From Streptomyces griseocarneus (GTDB lineage Bacteria > Actinomycetota > Actinomycetes > Streptomycetales > Streptomycetaceae): a stretch of DNA of 64,000 nucleotides. The stretch spans positions 1-64,000 of the forward strand of contig NZ_BNBL01000011.1 in assembly GCF_014655595.1 (NCBI RefSeq). Direction: 5' to 3'. A model generated the notes under the pieces. That model worked only from the letters and a program-made list of their open reading frames with translations. It did not search any database and had not been told where the DNA came from. A program made the translations under genes and the position numbers. This document shows, piece after piece, positions 8,228 through 16,920 of the stretch (position 1 is the stretch's first letter; every line of letters begins with the position of its first letter).

Positions 8228-9307
8228 ATGCGTGCAGGCGTCGTTGTCGCCGCGCAGCCCGGTGTGGAGGACCTCGCCGTGCGGGCCGAGGAGTTGGGCT
8301 TGCACAGCTTCTGGGTCAACGACACCCCGATGGTCCACGGCGACCCCTTCGTCGCCTTGAGCCTGTGTGCGAAGGCCACCAGCCGCATCAGGCTCGGCAT
8401 CGGCGTGACCTCACCGGCGCTGCGCTCGGCCCCGGCCGCCGCGAGCGGGCTCGCCAGCCTCAACGCCCTGGCACCGGGCCGGATCATCTGCGGGGTCGGC
8501 ACCGGAAACACCGCCCGGCGCACCCTGGGAATGCGGCCGACCACGGCCGCCAGGCTGGAGAACTTCACCGTCGCACTGCAGGACCTGTGCGCCGGACGTT
8601 CGACCGAGTACCGCGAAGGTGACCGGGTCCGCGACATCCGGTTCCTGCACGCCGGGGCACACGTGAACACCGCCGACCCGATCGAGTTCGTCGTGGCCGC
8701 GCTGCTCGGACCGAAGGCCGCCGCCGTCGCCGGCCGCCGCGGCACCGGCCTCATCTCCTTCGGCCTGCTGGACCCCACAGCATGGCACGCGCTGCACGAC
8801 ACCCGCCGCCACGCCGCCCAGGGCGCACCCCGCGCCCCCGACTCCCACACGGACTCCCGGGCGGACTCCTACGTGGTCACCTCGCTCCACCTGCTCGACG
8901 AGGACGAGGACCCCCACGGCGACGCGGCCCGGGACGCGACGGGCCACCTCGTCCTGTCGCTGCTGGCCTTCGCCGCCGACACAGCCGCCGACACACCCGC
9001 CTTCGCCGAGCAGCTCGGCCCCGAGGAACGCGAGGCGGTGCGGCGGCTCCTCGACCGGCGCGGCACTACCGCCACCGCGCCGGACCGGCACACCAAGCTC
9101 TACCCCAACTACCTCGGACGCATCGCACCGCAGGACCGGGACCTGGTTCTGCCCTCGCTGATGAACACCCTGGCCCTGGTCGGCACCCGCGATGACCTCC
9201 TCGCCCGCATCACCACCCTGGAACAGGCCGGCGTCGACGAACTCCTCATCCAGCCGGTGATCGACCCGCCCACCGAGATGGCCCTGCTCGCGAAACTCCT
9301 CACCTGA
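8228..9307 (+). CDS. LLM-class (luciferase-like) flavin-dependent oxidoreductase
   Basis: 359 aa from the ATG at 8228, preceded by GGAGG. Features of the luciferase-like monooxygenase barrel are AVRAEELGLHSFWVNDTPMV, TSRIRLGIGVTSPALR, LNALAPGRIICGVGTGN and the late strand ALVGTRDDLLARI with VDELLIQPVID. It probably uses reduced FMN or F420 with an unknown substrate. The long insertion at about residues 190-290 is rich in Asp and Ala. It is isolated, with transposase debris upstream and a tandem repeat downstream. Confidence 0.85.
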   Translation: MRAGVVVAAQPGVEDLAVRAEELGLHSFWVNDTPMVHGDPFVALSLCAKATSRIRLGIGVTSPALRSAPAAASGLASLNALAPGRIICGVGTGNTARRTLGMRPTTAARLENFTVALQDLCAGRSTEYREGDRVRDIRFLHAGAHVNTADPIEFVVAALLGPKAAAVAGRRGTGLISFGLLDPTAWHALHDTRRHAAQGAPRAPDSHTDSRADSYVVTSLHLLDEDEDPHGDAARDATGHLVLSLLAFAADTAADTPAFAEQLGPEEREAVRRLLDRRGTTATAPDRHTKLYPNYLGRIAPQDRDLVLPSLMNTLALVGTRDDLLARITTLEQAGVDELLIQPVIDPPTEMALLAKLLT

Positions 9308-9334
9308 GCTGACCCACCTGCCGCACACCCTTGA

Positions 9335-9387
9335 CCTGCGCACCTGCGCACCTGCGCACCTGCGCACCTGCGCACCTGCGCACCTGC
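9335..9387. repeat. 8-bp tandem repeat (CCTGCGCA, six copies plus partial)
   Basis: CCTGCGCA is repeated head to tail six times from 9335 to 9382, followed by a partial copy. It lies in the 320-bp non-coding stretch between the LLM oxidoreductase and a convergent VOC gene. The rest of that stretch shows nothing I recognise. Confidence 0.85.
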
Positions 9388-9627
9388 AAGATCAACAAGA
9401 CTTTGCAATCGCCCTGGCCTGGGGCAGGAGCCGGCTGCGGCCGCTGACACTTTCGCGTCCACATGGATTTCGTCAGACGGGAGAACGTCGGGGCCTGGAG
9501 CCGATACGCCCCGGCGACCTCACACGGTCACCAGCAGGCTGAACTCCGCGGGGAACTCATGGCAGTTGAACTACGCCACGGAGCGGCAGGCCAGGGCACT
9601 CCGTGCACTCCCTGACCTGCCACTGCC

Positions 9628-10032
9628 TCACGAAGCCGTCGGCGGCTGCTCGTGGCTGCCGTAGGGCCGTGTGATGATCTCCATGCCGTGCCCGGCCGGA
9701 TCCATGAAGTACAGTCCGCGCCCACCGTGGTGGTGGTTGACCTCTCCAGGCTGCTTCAGATGCGGATCGGCGTAGTACGTGATCCCGGCCTGCTGGATGC
9801 GCGCGAATGCCGCTTCGAACTCCTCATCGGAGATGAGGAACGCATAGTGCTGCATGACGATCGACTCGGCCGGGATGGCGGCGAAGTCCAGGGTGACCCC
9901 GTTGCTGGTGGCCACGGGAATGAACGGGCCCCACTCGGTCCCGACCTCAAGTCCCAGGATGTGCGCCAGGAACTCGGCCGACTCCCGGTTGTCCCGGGCA
10001 TGGATGATGGTGTGATTCAACTCGACTGACAT
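9628..10032 (-). CDS. VOC-family (glyoxalase/dioxygenase-like) protein
   Basis: 134 aa starting MSVELNHTIIHARDN at 10032, with GGAGG 11 nt upstream. The two beta-alpha-beta-beta-beta modules of the vicinal-oxygen-chelate fold are visible: FLAHILGLEVGTEWGPFIPV, and later HHHGGRGLYFMDPAGHGMEI, which ends with the family PxGxxxEI metal-ligand strand. Substrate unknown. It stands alone, 285 bp from a divergent kinase gene. Confidence 0.85.
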   Translation of the reverse strand: MSVELNHTIIHARDNRESAEFLAHILGLEVGTEWGPFIPVATSNGVTLDFAAIPAESIVMQHYAFLISDEEFEAAFARIQQAGITYYADPHLKQPGEVNHHHGGRGLYFMDPAGHGMEIITRPYGSHEQPPTAS

Positions 10033-10316
10033 GTGTGGAATGCCTCCGCAAGGCAATCTCACGGGCACCTCCATGCCTCACCCAGCCGGTGACCGACACG
10101 CGATGCCGTGCCCATGATCCTAAACAACACCGCTCTCGGCGTCGAGGCCCGCACCCACTAGCCGCCGATGACGACCACAAACCGTCACCAACACGCCGGA
10201 CGGGCCGAGAATTGGCGACAGTTGCATGCACGAGCCCACCAGTACCAAGGCAGTAAGCCGGCCCAAGATCAAAACTGATCACCAGACGGTCACCATTTCG
10301 CCGTGCCGGCGAGATC

Positions 10317-11171
10317 GTGACGCACTTCGCCTTACCCGCTTCCCCGACCGCTGTCGTCTGGCAGCCTGCCTCCATGCCGACTCACCGCCTCGATGAGATC
10401 CCCACCGCCGTGCAGGACGCCGTCGAGTCAGTCACCGGGCCCGTACTGAAGGTCGACATGCTCTCCGCCGGCTTCAACAGCGAGATCGCGGCCCGGCTGC
10501 ACACCCCGGACGGCACCGTCTTCGTCAAGGGACTCCGCAGCGACCACCCCCGAGCGTGGACGCAGGACCGAGAAGCCGCCGTCAACCCCTACGTACGTCC
10601 CATCGCCCCCTCGCTCCTGTGGCACATTCGCGAGGAGGGCTGGAACCTGCTCGGCTTCGAGGACATCGACGCACCACATGCCGACTACAACCCCGGCTCA
10701 CCACACCTGCCCCTGGTCGTCGAAGCGCTCCACAGGCTCTCGAACATCGCCGCCCCCCGAATTCCGCTCCGCACCATGTCCCAGCGGATGCAGTCCTACG
10801 TGGACGACGAGACCGCGCTCGAACTCTTCGACGGAGACCGGCTGCTCCACACCGACTGGAACACCACCAACGTGCTGATCGCTCAGGACGCCCGCATGGT
10901 GGACTGGGCCTGGGCCTCGCGGGGCGCGGGATGGATCGACCCCGCCCTCTGGGTCATCTGGCTCATCGCCGGTGGCCACACCCCCGCGCAGGCCGAGTCC
11001 TGGGCCGGCAGGACCACCGCCTGGCAGGTCGCACCCACGCGGGGTGTCGACGCGTTCGCTCAGGCACAGCGAAACCTCTGGGACGAGATCGCTGGAGCCG
11101 CACCCGACGACTGGACATCGCGTATGCAGAGGGCCGCATGCCAGTGGGCGGTCCACCGCCACAGGCGATGA
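10317..11171 (+). CDS. Aminoglycoside-phosphotransferase-like kinase
   Basis: Up to 284 aa; an internal ATG at 10374 (MPTHRLDEIPTAVQD) is an equally plausible start. The protein-kinase-like APH fold is indicated by AARLHTPDGTVFVKGLRSD (P-loop-like strand with Lys), the catalytic loop LLHTDWNTTNVLI (HxDxxxxN) and the metal-binding segment MVDWAWASRG. Such proteins phosphorylate small molecules, aminoglycosides in resistance members. Substrate and resistance role cannot be deduced here. No operon partner. Confidence 0.75.
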   Translation: MTHFALPASPTAVVWQPASMPTHRLDEIPTAVQDAVESVTGPVLKVDMLSAGFNSEIAARLHTPDGTVFVKGLRSDHPRAWTQDREAAVNPYVRPIAPSLLWHIREEGWNLLGFEDIDAPHADYNPGSPHLPLVVEALHRLSNIAAPRIPLRTMSQRMQSYVDDETALELFDGDRLLHTDWNTTNVLIAQDARMVDWAWASRGAGWIDPALWVIWLIAGGHTPAQAESWAGRTTAWQVAPTRGVDAFAQAQRNLWDEIAGAAPDDWTSRMQRAACQWAVHRHRR

Positions 11172-11304
11172 CGGTGATTCTTCGGACGGGCGTCGCAAGT
11201 GATGAGCCCGAGGCGCCCACCCGCTCTGGGCCCGGATACCAACGGTGCGGGGCAAGCAGCTGTGGTCCCGGCCAGGGTCCCGGTTGTGACCCGCAGGACA
11301 GCCC

Positions 11305-12168
11305 TCAGGCGCTGACCACCTCCCGCACTGCCGCGAGGAACTCCTCCGTGCGCGGGTGCGTGGGGTGGGCCGGGCGGGCGAGGTAGACCGTGGCGGCGGG
11401 CGCGTCGTCGACCGGGACGAAGCGCACCCCCGGGTGGCCGTGGCTCTCCGCCGTGCCGGCGGCGCCGATGCCGAATGCGCCGCCCGTGGCGATGCGGTTC
11501 AGCCACTCGTCGACGTTGCGCACCTCCACCGTGCGGTCCGGGCGCTGCGCCGGGGGCCAGAGGTCCACCGAGGCGGTGCCGGTGTCCGGCCACAGGGCCA
11601 GCGGGAGGGCCGGGCCGGAGGTGAGCTCCGCCAGGCGCACCCGGTCGCGGGCCGCGAGCGGGTGGTCGTCGGGCAGGGCGGCGACGCGGTCCTCGGTGTA
11701 GAGGGCCTCGGTGCGGATGCGCGGGTCGGCGGGGGCGGTGCGGAGCACCGCCACGTCGGTGTCGCCGGTGGCCAGGCCCGCGGTGCTGTTGTCCTGACGG
11801 ACCACTTCGAGCGGCGCGTGCGGGTACGCCCGCCTCCATGAGCGCAGCAGGGGAACGGTCTGCTGCCCGAGGACCGCGCACGTGTAGCCGAGCCGCAGCG
11901 GTCGGTCGACGGCCCGGGTGTCGGCGAGTGCCGCGTCGAGGTGGGCGAGGATGGCGCGCCCGTGCCCGAGGAGGGTCGTCCCGGCCGGGGTGAGGTCCAG
12001 ATGCCGGGAGGAGCGGTCGACCAGCCGGACGCCCACGCGCGCCTCCAGCTGGGCGAGCGTGCGGGAGAGGGCGGGCTGTGTCATGTGCAGCCGGGCGGCC
12101 GCGGCGGTGACGGTGCCCGCCTCGGCGATGGCGGCCAGGGCCTTGAGGTGACGCAGCTCCACATCCAT
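11305..12168 (-). CDS. LysR-family transcriptional regulator
   Basis: 287 aa from the ATG at 12168 (MDVELRHLKALAAIAEAG). A typical N-terminal winged helix is present (TVTAAAARLHMTQPALSRTLAQLE), followed by a periplasmic-binding-like effector domain. It is divergent from a short SDR gene with 164 bp between the starts. That region carries two direct copies of GGTATTTCCGGG, so it probably regulates the SDR and itself. Confidence 0.9.
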   Translation of the reverse strand: MDVELRHLKALAAIAEAGTVTAAAARLHMTQPALSRTLAQLEARVGVRLVDRSSRHLDLTPAGTTLLGHGRAILAHLDAALADTRAVDRPLRLGYTCAVLGQQTVPLLRSWRRAYPHAPLEVVRQDNSTAGLATGDTDVAVLRTAPADPRIRTEALYTEDRVAALPDDHPLAARDRVRLAELTSGPALPLALWPDTGTASVDLWPPAQRPDRTVEVRNVDEWLNRIATGGAFGIGAAGTAESHGHPGVRFVPVDDAPAATVYLARPAHPTHPRTEEFLAAVREVVSA

Positions 12169-12196
12169 GCCTGGGAAGCATAGTCGCTGCCCAGAC

Positions 12197-12300
12197 GGTA
12201 TTTCCGGGTGCGGAGCGCGATCCGTAGCGTCGGATGTGCCGGGTGGTTCGCCCGGCTTCCCTTCCTGGGGCACTCCCAGGGAGCTCCCGGTATTTCCGGG
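12197..12300. promoter_or_regulatory. Direct repeats in LysR/SDR divergent promoter
   Basis: GGTATTTCCGGG occurs at 12197-12208 and 12289-12300, one near each divergent start. LysR regulators often bind two spaced sites, so these are candidate operators; the link is inferred from position only. Confidence 0.5.
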
Positions 12301-12332
12301 CATTCGTTTATTCAGGCATTGGACGGTTAGCT

Positions 12333-12932
12333 GTGAAGATTCTTCTGGTCGGCGCGGGCGGCACGCTGGGCTCGGCGGTGCACAAGGCGCTCGCGGAGCG
12401 GGGCCACGAGGTGATCGGCGTGGGCCGCACGGGCGGGGACCTGGTCTGCGACGTCACCGACCCGGAGGCCGTGGCCCGGATGTACGCGCAGGCCGGTCCG
12501 CTGGACGCGGTGGCCGTCGCGGCGGGCGACGCCGTGTTCAAACCGCTGGCCGAGCTGGCCGCGGACGACTTCGCGGCGACGTTCCGCGGCAAGGCCCTCG
12601 GCCAGCTCGAGCTGGTCCGCCAGGGCGCCCGGCACGTGGCCGCGACCGGCTCGTTCACGCTGGTCAGCGGGATCCTCACGGAGGAGCCGATCGTGGCCGG
12701 GGCCGCCGCGTCCGCGGCCAACGGCGCGGTCGAGGCGTTCGTCCGGGCCGCCGCGATCGAGCTCCCGCCGCAGCGGATCAACGCGGTGAGCCCGACGGTG
12801 GCCGAGGAGTCCCTGCCCGCCTACGGTCCGTTCTTCGCGGGCATGGAGCCCGTACCGGCGGCCCGCGTCGCGACGGCCTACGTCCGCTCGGTCGAGGGGG
12901 CGCAGACGGGGCAGGTGTACCGGGTGCGTTAG
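12333..12932 (+). CDS. Short-chain dehydrogenase/reductase (atypical short SDR)
   Basis: 199 aa from a GTG at 12333. The cofactor motif VGAGGTLGSAVHKALAERGH (GxGGxxG) and the late motif SGILTEEPIVAGAAASAANGA are seen. The usual YxxxK pair is replaced, as in the short SDR group that resembles YwnB/Rossmann reductases. Function unknown. It is divergent from the LysR gene at 11305-12168, presumably its regulator. Confidence 0.8.
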   Translation: MKILLVGAGGTLGSAVHKALAERGHEVIGVGRTGGDLVCDVTDPEAVARMYAQAGPLDAVAVAAGDAVFKPLAELAADDFAATFRGKALGQLELVRQGARHVAATGSFTLVSGILTEEPIVAGAAASAANGAVEAFVRAAAIELPPQRINAVSPTVAEESLPAYGPFFAGMEPVPAARVATAYVRSVEGAQTGQVYRVR

Positions 12933-13130
12933 GGGCTGTCCGACAGGTCGGTTGGTGCGCCCCCAGGCTGGTTGGCTCAGCTGACGTGGAGCGATCGGTC
13001 TGGTGACTGTGGCTAGAACGGGGGCCTCGGCACCGGGGAGTGACGCCGTACCAGGCACCTGGGGGGGCGTTGACGGCGCACACGTAGAGTCAACGATGAC
13101 CAGGTCGTTTCACTGCTGGGAGGACATGGA

Positions 13131-13325
13131 ATGAAACAGGTCCCATTCGGCGCCGTTGCGCTCGCAGTGCTCGGGACTGCACTTGTGTTCTTCGCGTTTC
13201 AGTTGCGCGCGGAAGGCTATGAGCAGTACGTCCAGGACGTGACTTTCTTGGCCGGCACGGCGTACTTCACCGCGATCACGACTGTGGTGATGTGGTTCCG
13301 CGCTCGCCGGCTGCACTCGAGCTGA
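13131..13325 (+). CDS. Small two-helix membrane protein
   Basis: 64 aa. A strong GGAGG lies before the ATG at 13131; an ATG 5 nt earlier would give only two codons. Two hydrophobic helices are visible (VALAVLGTALVFFAFQL and FLAGTAYFTAITTVVMWF) with a basic C-terminus RARRLH. No family recognised. A perfect hairpin follows 34 bp after the stop, supporting a monocistronic gene. Confidence 0.65.
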   Translation: MKQVPFGAVALAVLGTALVFFAFQLRAEGYEQYVQDVTFLAGTAYFTAITTVVMWFRARRLHSS

Positions 13326-13358
13326 GTCCTTCGGCCACGGCGCGGGCGTCATGGCGAG

Positions 13359-13401
13359 GGCCTGTCCGGTGGATCCTGTCACTCGACTCACCGGACAGGC
13401 C
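13359..13401 (+). terminator. Hairpin terminator after small membrane protein gene
   Basis: A perfect 13-bp inverted repeat (GGCCTGTCCGGTG at 13359-13371 with its complement at 13389-13401) has a 17-nt loop. It lies downstream of the 64-aa gene. Confidence 0.6.
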
Positions 13402-13736
13402 TTGGACGGGTCCAGCGGGTCAAAGAAACGCAACGGTCACTGTGATCACGTCACCCGCCAGATCCTCGTCGCTGGAGTGTTCCGCCGTCGCGGCGGGCCG
13501 TCGTCCGCCGCACCTCACCGGTCGCGCCGGCCATCCGCAAGACCGAGCGGCCGAGGAATTACCCCCCTGAGCGGCCATACCTGGCAGGTCGGCACCGATT
13601 CCCTGATGCACTGGATCCCCACAAGCCTTGCGGCGCTGCCATTTTCCGCGACCCGCACCGCGAGCACAGCACCAGCAAAATTCGCTTCCGGGTCTTGCGG
13701 AACGGGATTCGAGCAGGCGTTGCAGCGCGTGCGGTG
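13402..13736. other. Non-coding stretch, nothing recognised
   Basis: About 335 bp between the hairpin and the end of the tetR gene. No frame shows a recognisable domain, strong ribosome-binding site or repeat. Confidence 0.4.
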
Positions 13737-14396
13737 TCAAGCTCTGTGTGCCAGCAAGTCATCCAGCTCGGCTGCGAAGAACAGGTCACGGTCGAAACCC
13801 ATGTTGGTGAAGTGGCCGGCGAGCTCCAGGGACAGAACGCCGTGCAGCCGGGTCCAGAAAGTCAGGGCCCGGTGGAGGGCCGTGGGCGGGGCGGGGTGGC
13901 CGGCGGCCCAGTCCCGGTGGTCTTCCAGGTGGGCGTCGAACGGAGACGGGGGGCCGTCCGGGGCGAGCGCCGTGCACGCGTCGAGCAGGGTTTTCATGAT
14001 CTCGTCGGCGATGCCGGTGATGTCCTCGGGCGCGTGATAGCCGGGGACGGGGGTGCCGTAGATGAGGAAGTAGCGCTGGGGGTCCTCCCGGGCCCAGCCG
14101 CGCAGGGCGTGTGCCAGTCCGGCCAGGCCGGCACCGGTGCCGGAGGCAGTGCGGAGGGTCTCGGCGAGGCTTCGGTACGCATCCCGGATGAGTTCGGTGA
14201 TCAGCTCGTCGCGGCTGGCGAAGTAGCGGTAGAGCGCGGGGCCGCTCATGCCCATCTGTTTGGCGATCGCGTTGAGGGAGAGCGCGGACGCCCCTGCCGT
14301 GGCGATCTGCTCCCAGGCGTGCCCCTTGATCTCCGTGCGCACCTGGGCGCGATAGCGCTCCCGCGGGGTCCTCGCGTCCGCCTCTGCATCCGCCAT
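13737..14396 (-). CDS. TetR/AcrR-family regulator (WHG-type C-terminal domain)
   Basis: 219 aa. The N-terminal HTH is ALSLNAIAKQMGMSGPALYRYFASRDELI. The C-terminal half has the pattern LRGWAREDPQRYFLIYGTPVP and TFWTRLHGVLSLELAGHF seen in actinobacterial TetR proteins with a WHG domain. It is divergent from a secreted SRPBCC protein; an inverted pair of GTTAGAGGTTAT-like boxes lies between them. Ligand unknown. Confidence 0.88.
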   Translation of the reverse strand: MADAEADARTPRERYRAQVRTEIKGHAWEQIATAGASALSLNAIAKQMGMSGPALYRYFASRDELITELIRDAYRSLAETLRTASGTGAGLAGLAHALRGWAREDPQRYFLIYGTPVPGYHAPEDITGIADEIMKTLLDACTALAPDGPPSPFDAHLEDHRDWAAGHPAPPTALHRALTFWTRLHGVLSLELAGHFTNMGFDRDLFFAAELDDLLAHRA

Positions 14397-14441
14397 GGCC
14401 TGTCACCTTCCCCACCCATATGGCTACACCCTCAAAATTTA

Positions 14442-14500
14442 GTTAGAGGTTATCACGCACCCGTTGCCCCCTCACATCGCTTCGCGTTATAACTTCTAAC
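14442..14500. promoter_or_regulatory. Candidate TetR operator pair
   Basis: GTTAGAGGTTAT (14442-14453) and ATAACTTCTAAC (14489-14500) are inverted with one mismatch and lie 35 bp apart, in a locally AT-rich stretch between tetR and the SRPBCC gene. They fit two operator copies, each next to one promoter. Confidence 0.55.
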
Positions 14501-14660
14501 GAACACGTGAGCTTCTAGGCCGCTCCGAACCCGCCCGGCGCCGTCGCCGCAAGGAATGCCCGCAGCCGGTGACGCGCCGGCCTGACGACCCGGCACCCAC
14601 CCGACGGCAAACGCGCGCTCAACAGACAACGCTCGCCCGCCGACTGACAAGGGGAACACC

Positions 14661-15299
14661 ATGTCCGGCATCCGCAGCACCCGCGCCCGCGCCACCCTGC
14701 TCACCGTCCCGCTCGTCGCCATCGGTGTCCTCGGCACCGCCGCCGCACCGGCCGGGGCCGCCACCTCTCACCCCGCCAAGCCCCTCACCTGCCGCGGGGA
14801 AGGCGTCGACCCCAACGCCCGCGTCCGCTACCGAACCGAGACCGTGATCCACGCGCCGCTGCGCACCATCTGGAAGCTGCAGACCGACGTGGAGCGCTGG
14901 CCGTCCTGGCAGGACGCCGTCACGACCGTGGAACGCCTCGATGGCGGCCCGTTCCGCAAGGGTTCGGCGTTCCGTTGGACGACCCCGGTACCTCCCAACC
15001 CCACAACTCCCGCCACCAGCCTGGAGATCACCTCGAGCGTCGAGCAGCTCAAACACAACTCCTGCATCCGCTGGACCGGCCCCGCGGTCGGCAAAGGACT
15101 GCGCATCGACGGCGTCCATGTATGGAACTTCACCAAGGTCAACGGTGGCGTCCGCGTGAGCACCGAAGAGACCCACACCGGTGCCGAGGTCGAAGCGGAC
15201 GTCCCCACCGCGACCAAGATCCTCCGCCAGGGTCTCGAAGCATGGCTGCGCGACCTCAAGACCGCTGCCGAAGCCCCCGCCCACAACCGGCCGCACTGA
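14661..15299 (+). CDS. Secreted SRPBCC (polyketide-cyclase-like) protein
   Basis: 212 aa from the ATG at 14661, with AAGGGGA upstream. A Sec signal peptide ends near APAGAA (about residues 30-35). The mature domain starts RYRTETVIHAPLRTIWKLQTDVERWPSWQDAV, the START-like ligand-binding fold of SRPBCC proteins, and ends in ILRQGLEAWLRDLKTAAE. An exported lipid- or aromatic-binding role is possible. It is divergent from the TetR gene at 13737-14396, the likely repressor. Confidence 0.85.
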   Translation: MSGIRSTRARATLLTVPLVAIGVLGTAAAPAGAATSHPAKPLTCRGEGVDPNARVRYRTETVIHAPLRTIWKLQTDVERWPSWQDAVTTVERLDGGPFRKGSAFRWTTPVPPNPTTPATSLEITSSVEQLKHNSCIRWTGPAVGKGLRIDGVHVWNFTKVNGGVRVSTEETHTGAEVEADVPTATKILRQGLEAWLRDLKTAAEAPAHNRPH

Positions 15300-15492
15300 A
15301 CCACGAACCAGACCCGGATCCGGACCCGCGCCGCCGTTCCCCTGCTCCCCATGCGCAACGAGGACGGCGGCGCGGCACACCCGTATGCCGACGGACGACT
15401 GGGCCGCGCATAACGGACTGACGGGTGAGCAGACGGTCCACGTCCCGACGGACTACGGCCTCGCGGTGGTTGGACCGTGATGTACGACGCCT

Positions 15493-15921
15493 CTACGAGC
15501 CCGGCTTGCCGGTTCCAACCCAGACCCAGATCACACCCAGCAGCGTGAACATGCCCGTGACGAAGATGCCCAGGAGCTGACCGAACAGCGGCGACCAGGC
15601 TCCTCCCCGTCCCATGATCGTGGCCGAACGGGCAGGTTTCGCGGGCCGGTAGCGGACAGTCACGACCTGACCCTGCGCCATGAACATGGCGTCCTCCTCG
15701 AACTCCACGTACTGGCCCTCCTGAGTCGTGAAGCCGTAGACGTGATGCCACTGCGTCCCGTTCTCGCTCGACTCAGTCGAGTAGCGGCGTACGCAGCGGC
15801 CCTCCACCGCTATGCCACCGAACAGCGACAGCAGCCGACCGACCAGCTGCCACGTGAGGAATGCACACCCCGAGCCGAAGACGGCCAGGACCAGCAGGCC
15901 CATCGTGAGGGCTTCGTTCAT
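15493..15921 (-). CDS. DUF3592-type membrane protein
   Basis: 142 aa from the ATG at 15921, with AAGGAGC upstream. An N-terminal membrane helix (MGLLVLAVFGSGCAFLTWQLV), a central beta-rich domain (HHVYGFTTQEGQYVEFEEDA, VTVRYRPAKPARSATI) and a C-terminal helix (LGIFVTGMFTLLGVIWVWV) match DUF3592 proteins. No function is established. Confidence 0.75.
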   Translation of the reverse strand: MNEALTMGLLVLAVFGSGCAFLTWQLVGRLLSLFGGIAVEGRCVRRYSTESSENGTQWHHVYGFTTQEGQYVEFEEDAMFMAQGQVVTVRYRPAKPARSATIMGRGGAWSPLFGQLLGIFVTGMFTLLGVIWVWVGTGKPGS

Positions 15922-16419
15922 GCACAGCTCCTTAGTGTGGTTGCCCGGGATGCACACTGTGGGGCGCCCGTTCACCGCCGTTTTCCATGATCAGGTTTAG
16001 CTGTGAGCATGCTAAGCAAGGAGCACCCGGGGCAGATGCCTCATAGGCATCAGCTGCTTCTTCAGGCACCTTCGGCAGATCGGGGAAGGCTGAACGGACT
16101 GCCCAGCTCCGGCGGTCACAGTCGGCGCAGCGTGGCGGCATCCAGGTCCGCGGCGAGCTCCGCGCCCTCCAGGCGCCACTGCACGGTGCGGCGCTTCCAC
16201 TCGGTGCGCCAGGCATGGTGAGTGCGCTGCCGGGCTACGGCAAGGCGTTCGGCGGGACGAGGAAGCCGCGGCGGACGACGGCCTGCCGCTGCGACCCAAG
16301 CCCGTCCACATCCGCCGGCCCGGCCGGAAGACCCGCTGACCTCCGAGGAGATCGCCGTGATCGTGGTCAGCGCCAACGGCTGTACCGGTGTTCCCCCAAG
16401 AGCATGGCGGGGTCGAGAG
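15922..16419. other. About 500 bp without a supported gene
   Basis: A reverse-strand fragment around 16116-16250 reads AWRTEWKRRTVQWRLEGAE, which looks like the tail of a once-coding frame, but it is interrupted upstream by frame changes and I cannot assign a family. Nothing else was recognised. Confidence 0.35.
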
Positions 16420-16845
16420 TCATGGACCGGGTACGGGCGGCTCCGCAGCCACGCCCCGGTCGTAGTCCATACGGGCGGTCTGGACTTCCTCGATATGGCA
16501 CTCGGCCCATGCCTTGATCGAGGCCATCACCGGCAGCAGGCTGCGGCCGAGCGGGGTGAGCTGGTAGTCCACCCGGACCGGCACCGACGGGGTCACCGTG
16601 CGGGTGAGCAGGCCGTCACGTTCCAGGGCGCGCAGCGTCTGGGTGAGCATCTTCTGGCTGACCCCGGCGATGATCCGGTTCAGGTCGCGGTACCGCAGGG
16701 GCCCGTCGGCCAGCGCGTTCAACACCAGGCTCACCCACTTGTCGCTGATCCGGTCCAGCAACTGCCGGGCCGGGCAGGTGGCGAGGTAGGCATCGTAGGC
16801 GGCGCGCTCGTCGGCACGGCGCTGGGCGGCGGTGCGGGTGGCCAT
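16420..16845 (-). CDS. HxlR-family regulator
   Basis: 141 aa from the ATG at 16845. The HxlR signature is clear: TCPARQLLDRISDKWVSLVL with the redox-sensitive Cys position, then LRYRDLNRIIAGVSQKMLTQ and LERDGLLTRTVTPSVPVRVD. Many members sense quinones, aldehydes or thiol stress. It is divergent from a quinone-oxidoreductase-like gene 75 bp away with the inverted repeat GCACT-N4-AGTGC between them, its probable operator. Confidence 0.92.
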   Translation of the reverse strand: MATRTAAQRRADERAAYDAYLATCPARQLLDRISDKWVSLVLNALADGPLRYRDLNRIIAGVSQKMLTQTLRALERDGLLTRTVTPSVPVRVDYQLTPLGRSLLPVMASIKAWAECHIEEVQTARMDYDRGVAAEPPVPGP

Positions 16846-16865
16846 GACACTCCTGGGTCGGTTAG

Positions 16866-16879
16866 GCACTCCGAAGTGC
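16866..16879. promoter_or_regulatory. Candidate HxlR operator
   Basis: GCACTCCGAAGTGC, a 5-bp inverted repeat with a 4-bp spacer, lies in the 75-bp intergenic region between hxlR and the MDR gene. The neighbouring GTACTTCC resembles HxlR-type half sites. Confidence 0.5.
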
Positions 16880-16920
16880 GTACTTCCCGGCGGAGAGTAA
16901 CACCCCGTAGGTTCGTGGAT

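Noticed and set aside
9335..9387. CRISPR array
   Set aside because: The repeat is a simple head-to-tail 8-mer without spacers and no cas gene is present.
12933..13130. Possible IS end between the SDR and small membrane protein genes
   Set aside because: The sequence looked vaguely like an IS flank, but no transposase residues or terminal repeats could be identified.
16116..16376. Reverse ORF with AWRTEWKRRTVQWRLEGAE
   Set aside because: The end looks coding, but the frame is broken upstream and no family or start could be supported; noted as a possible relic only.
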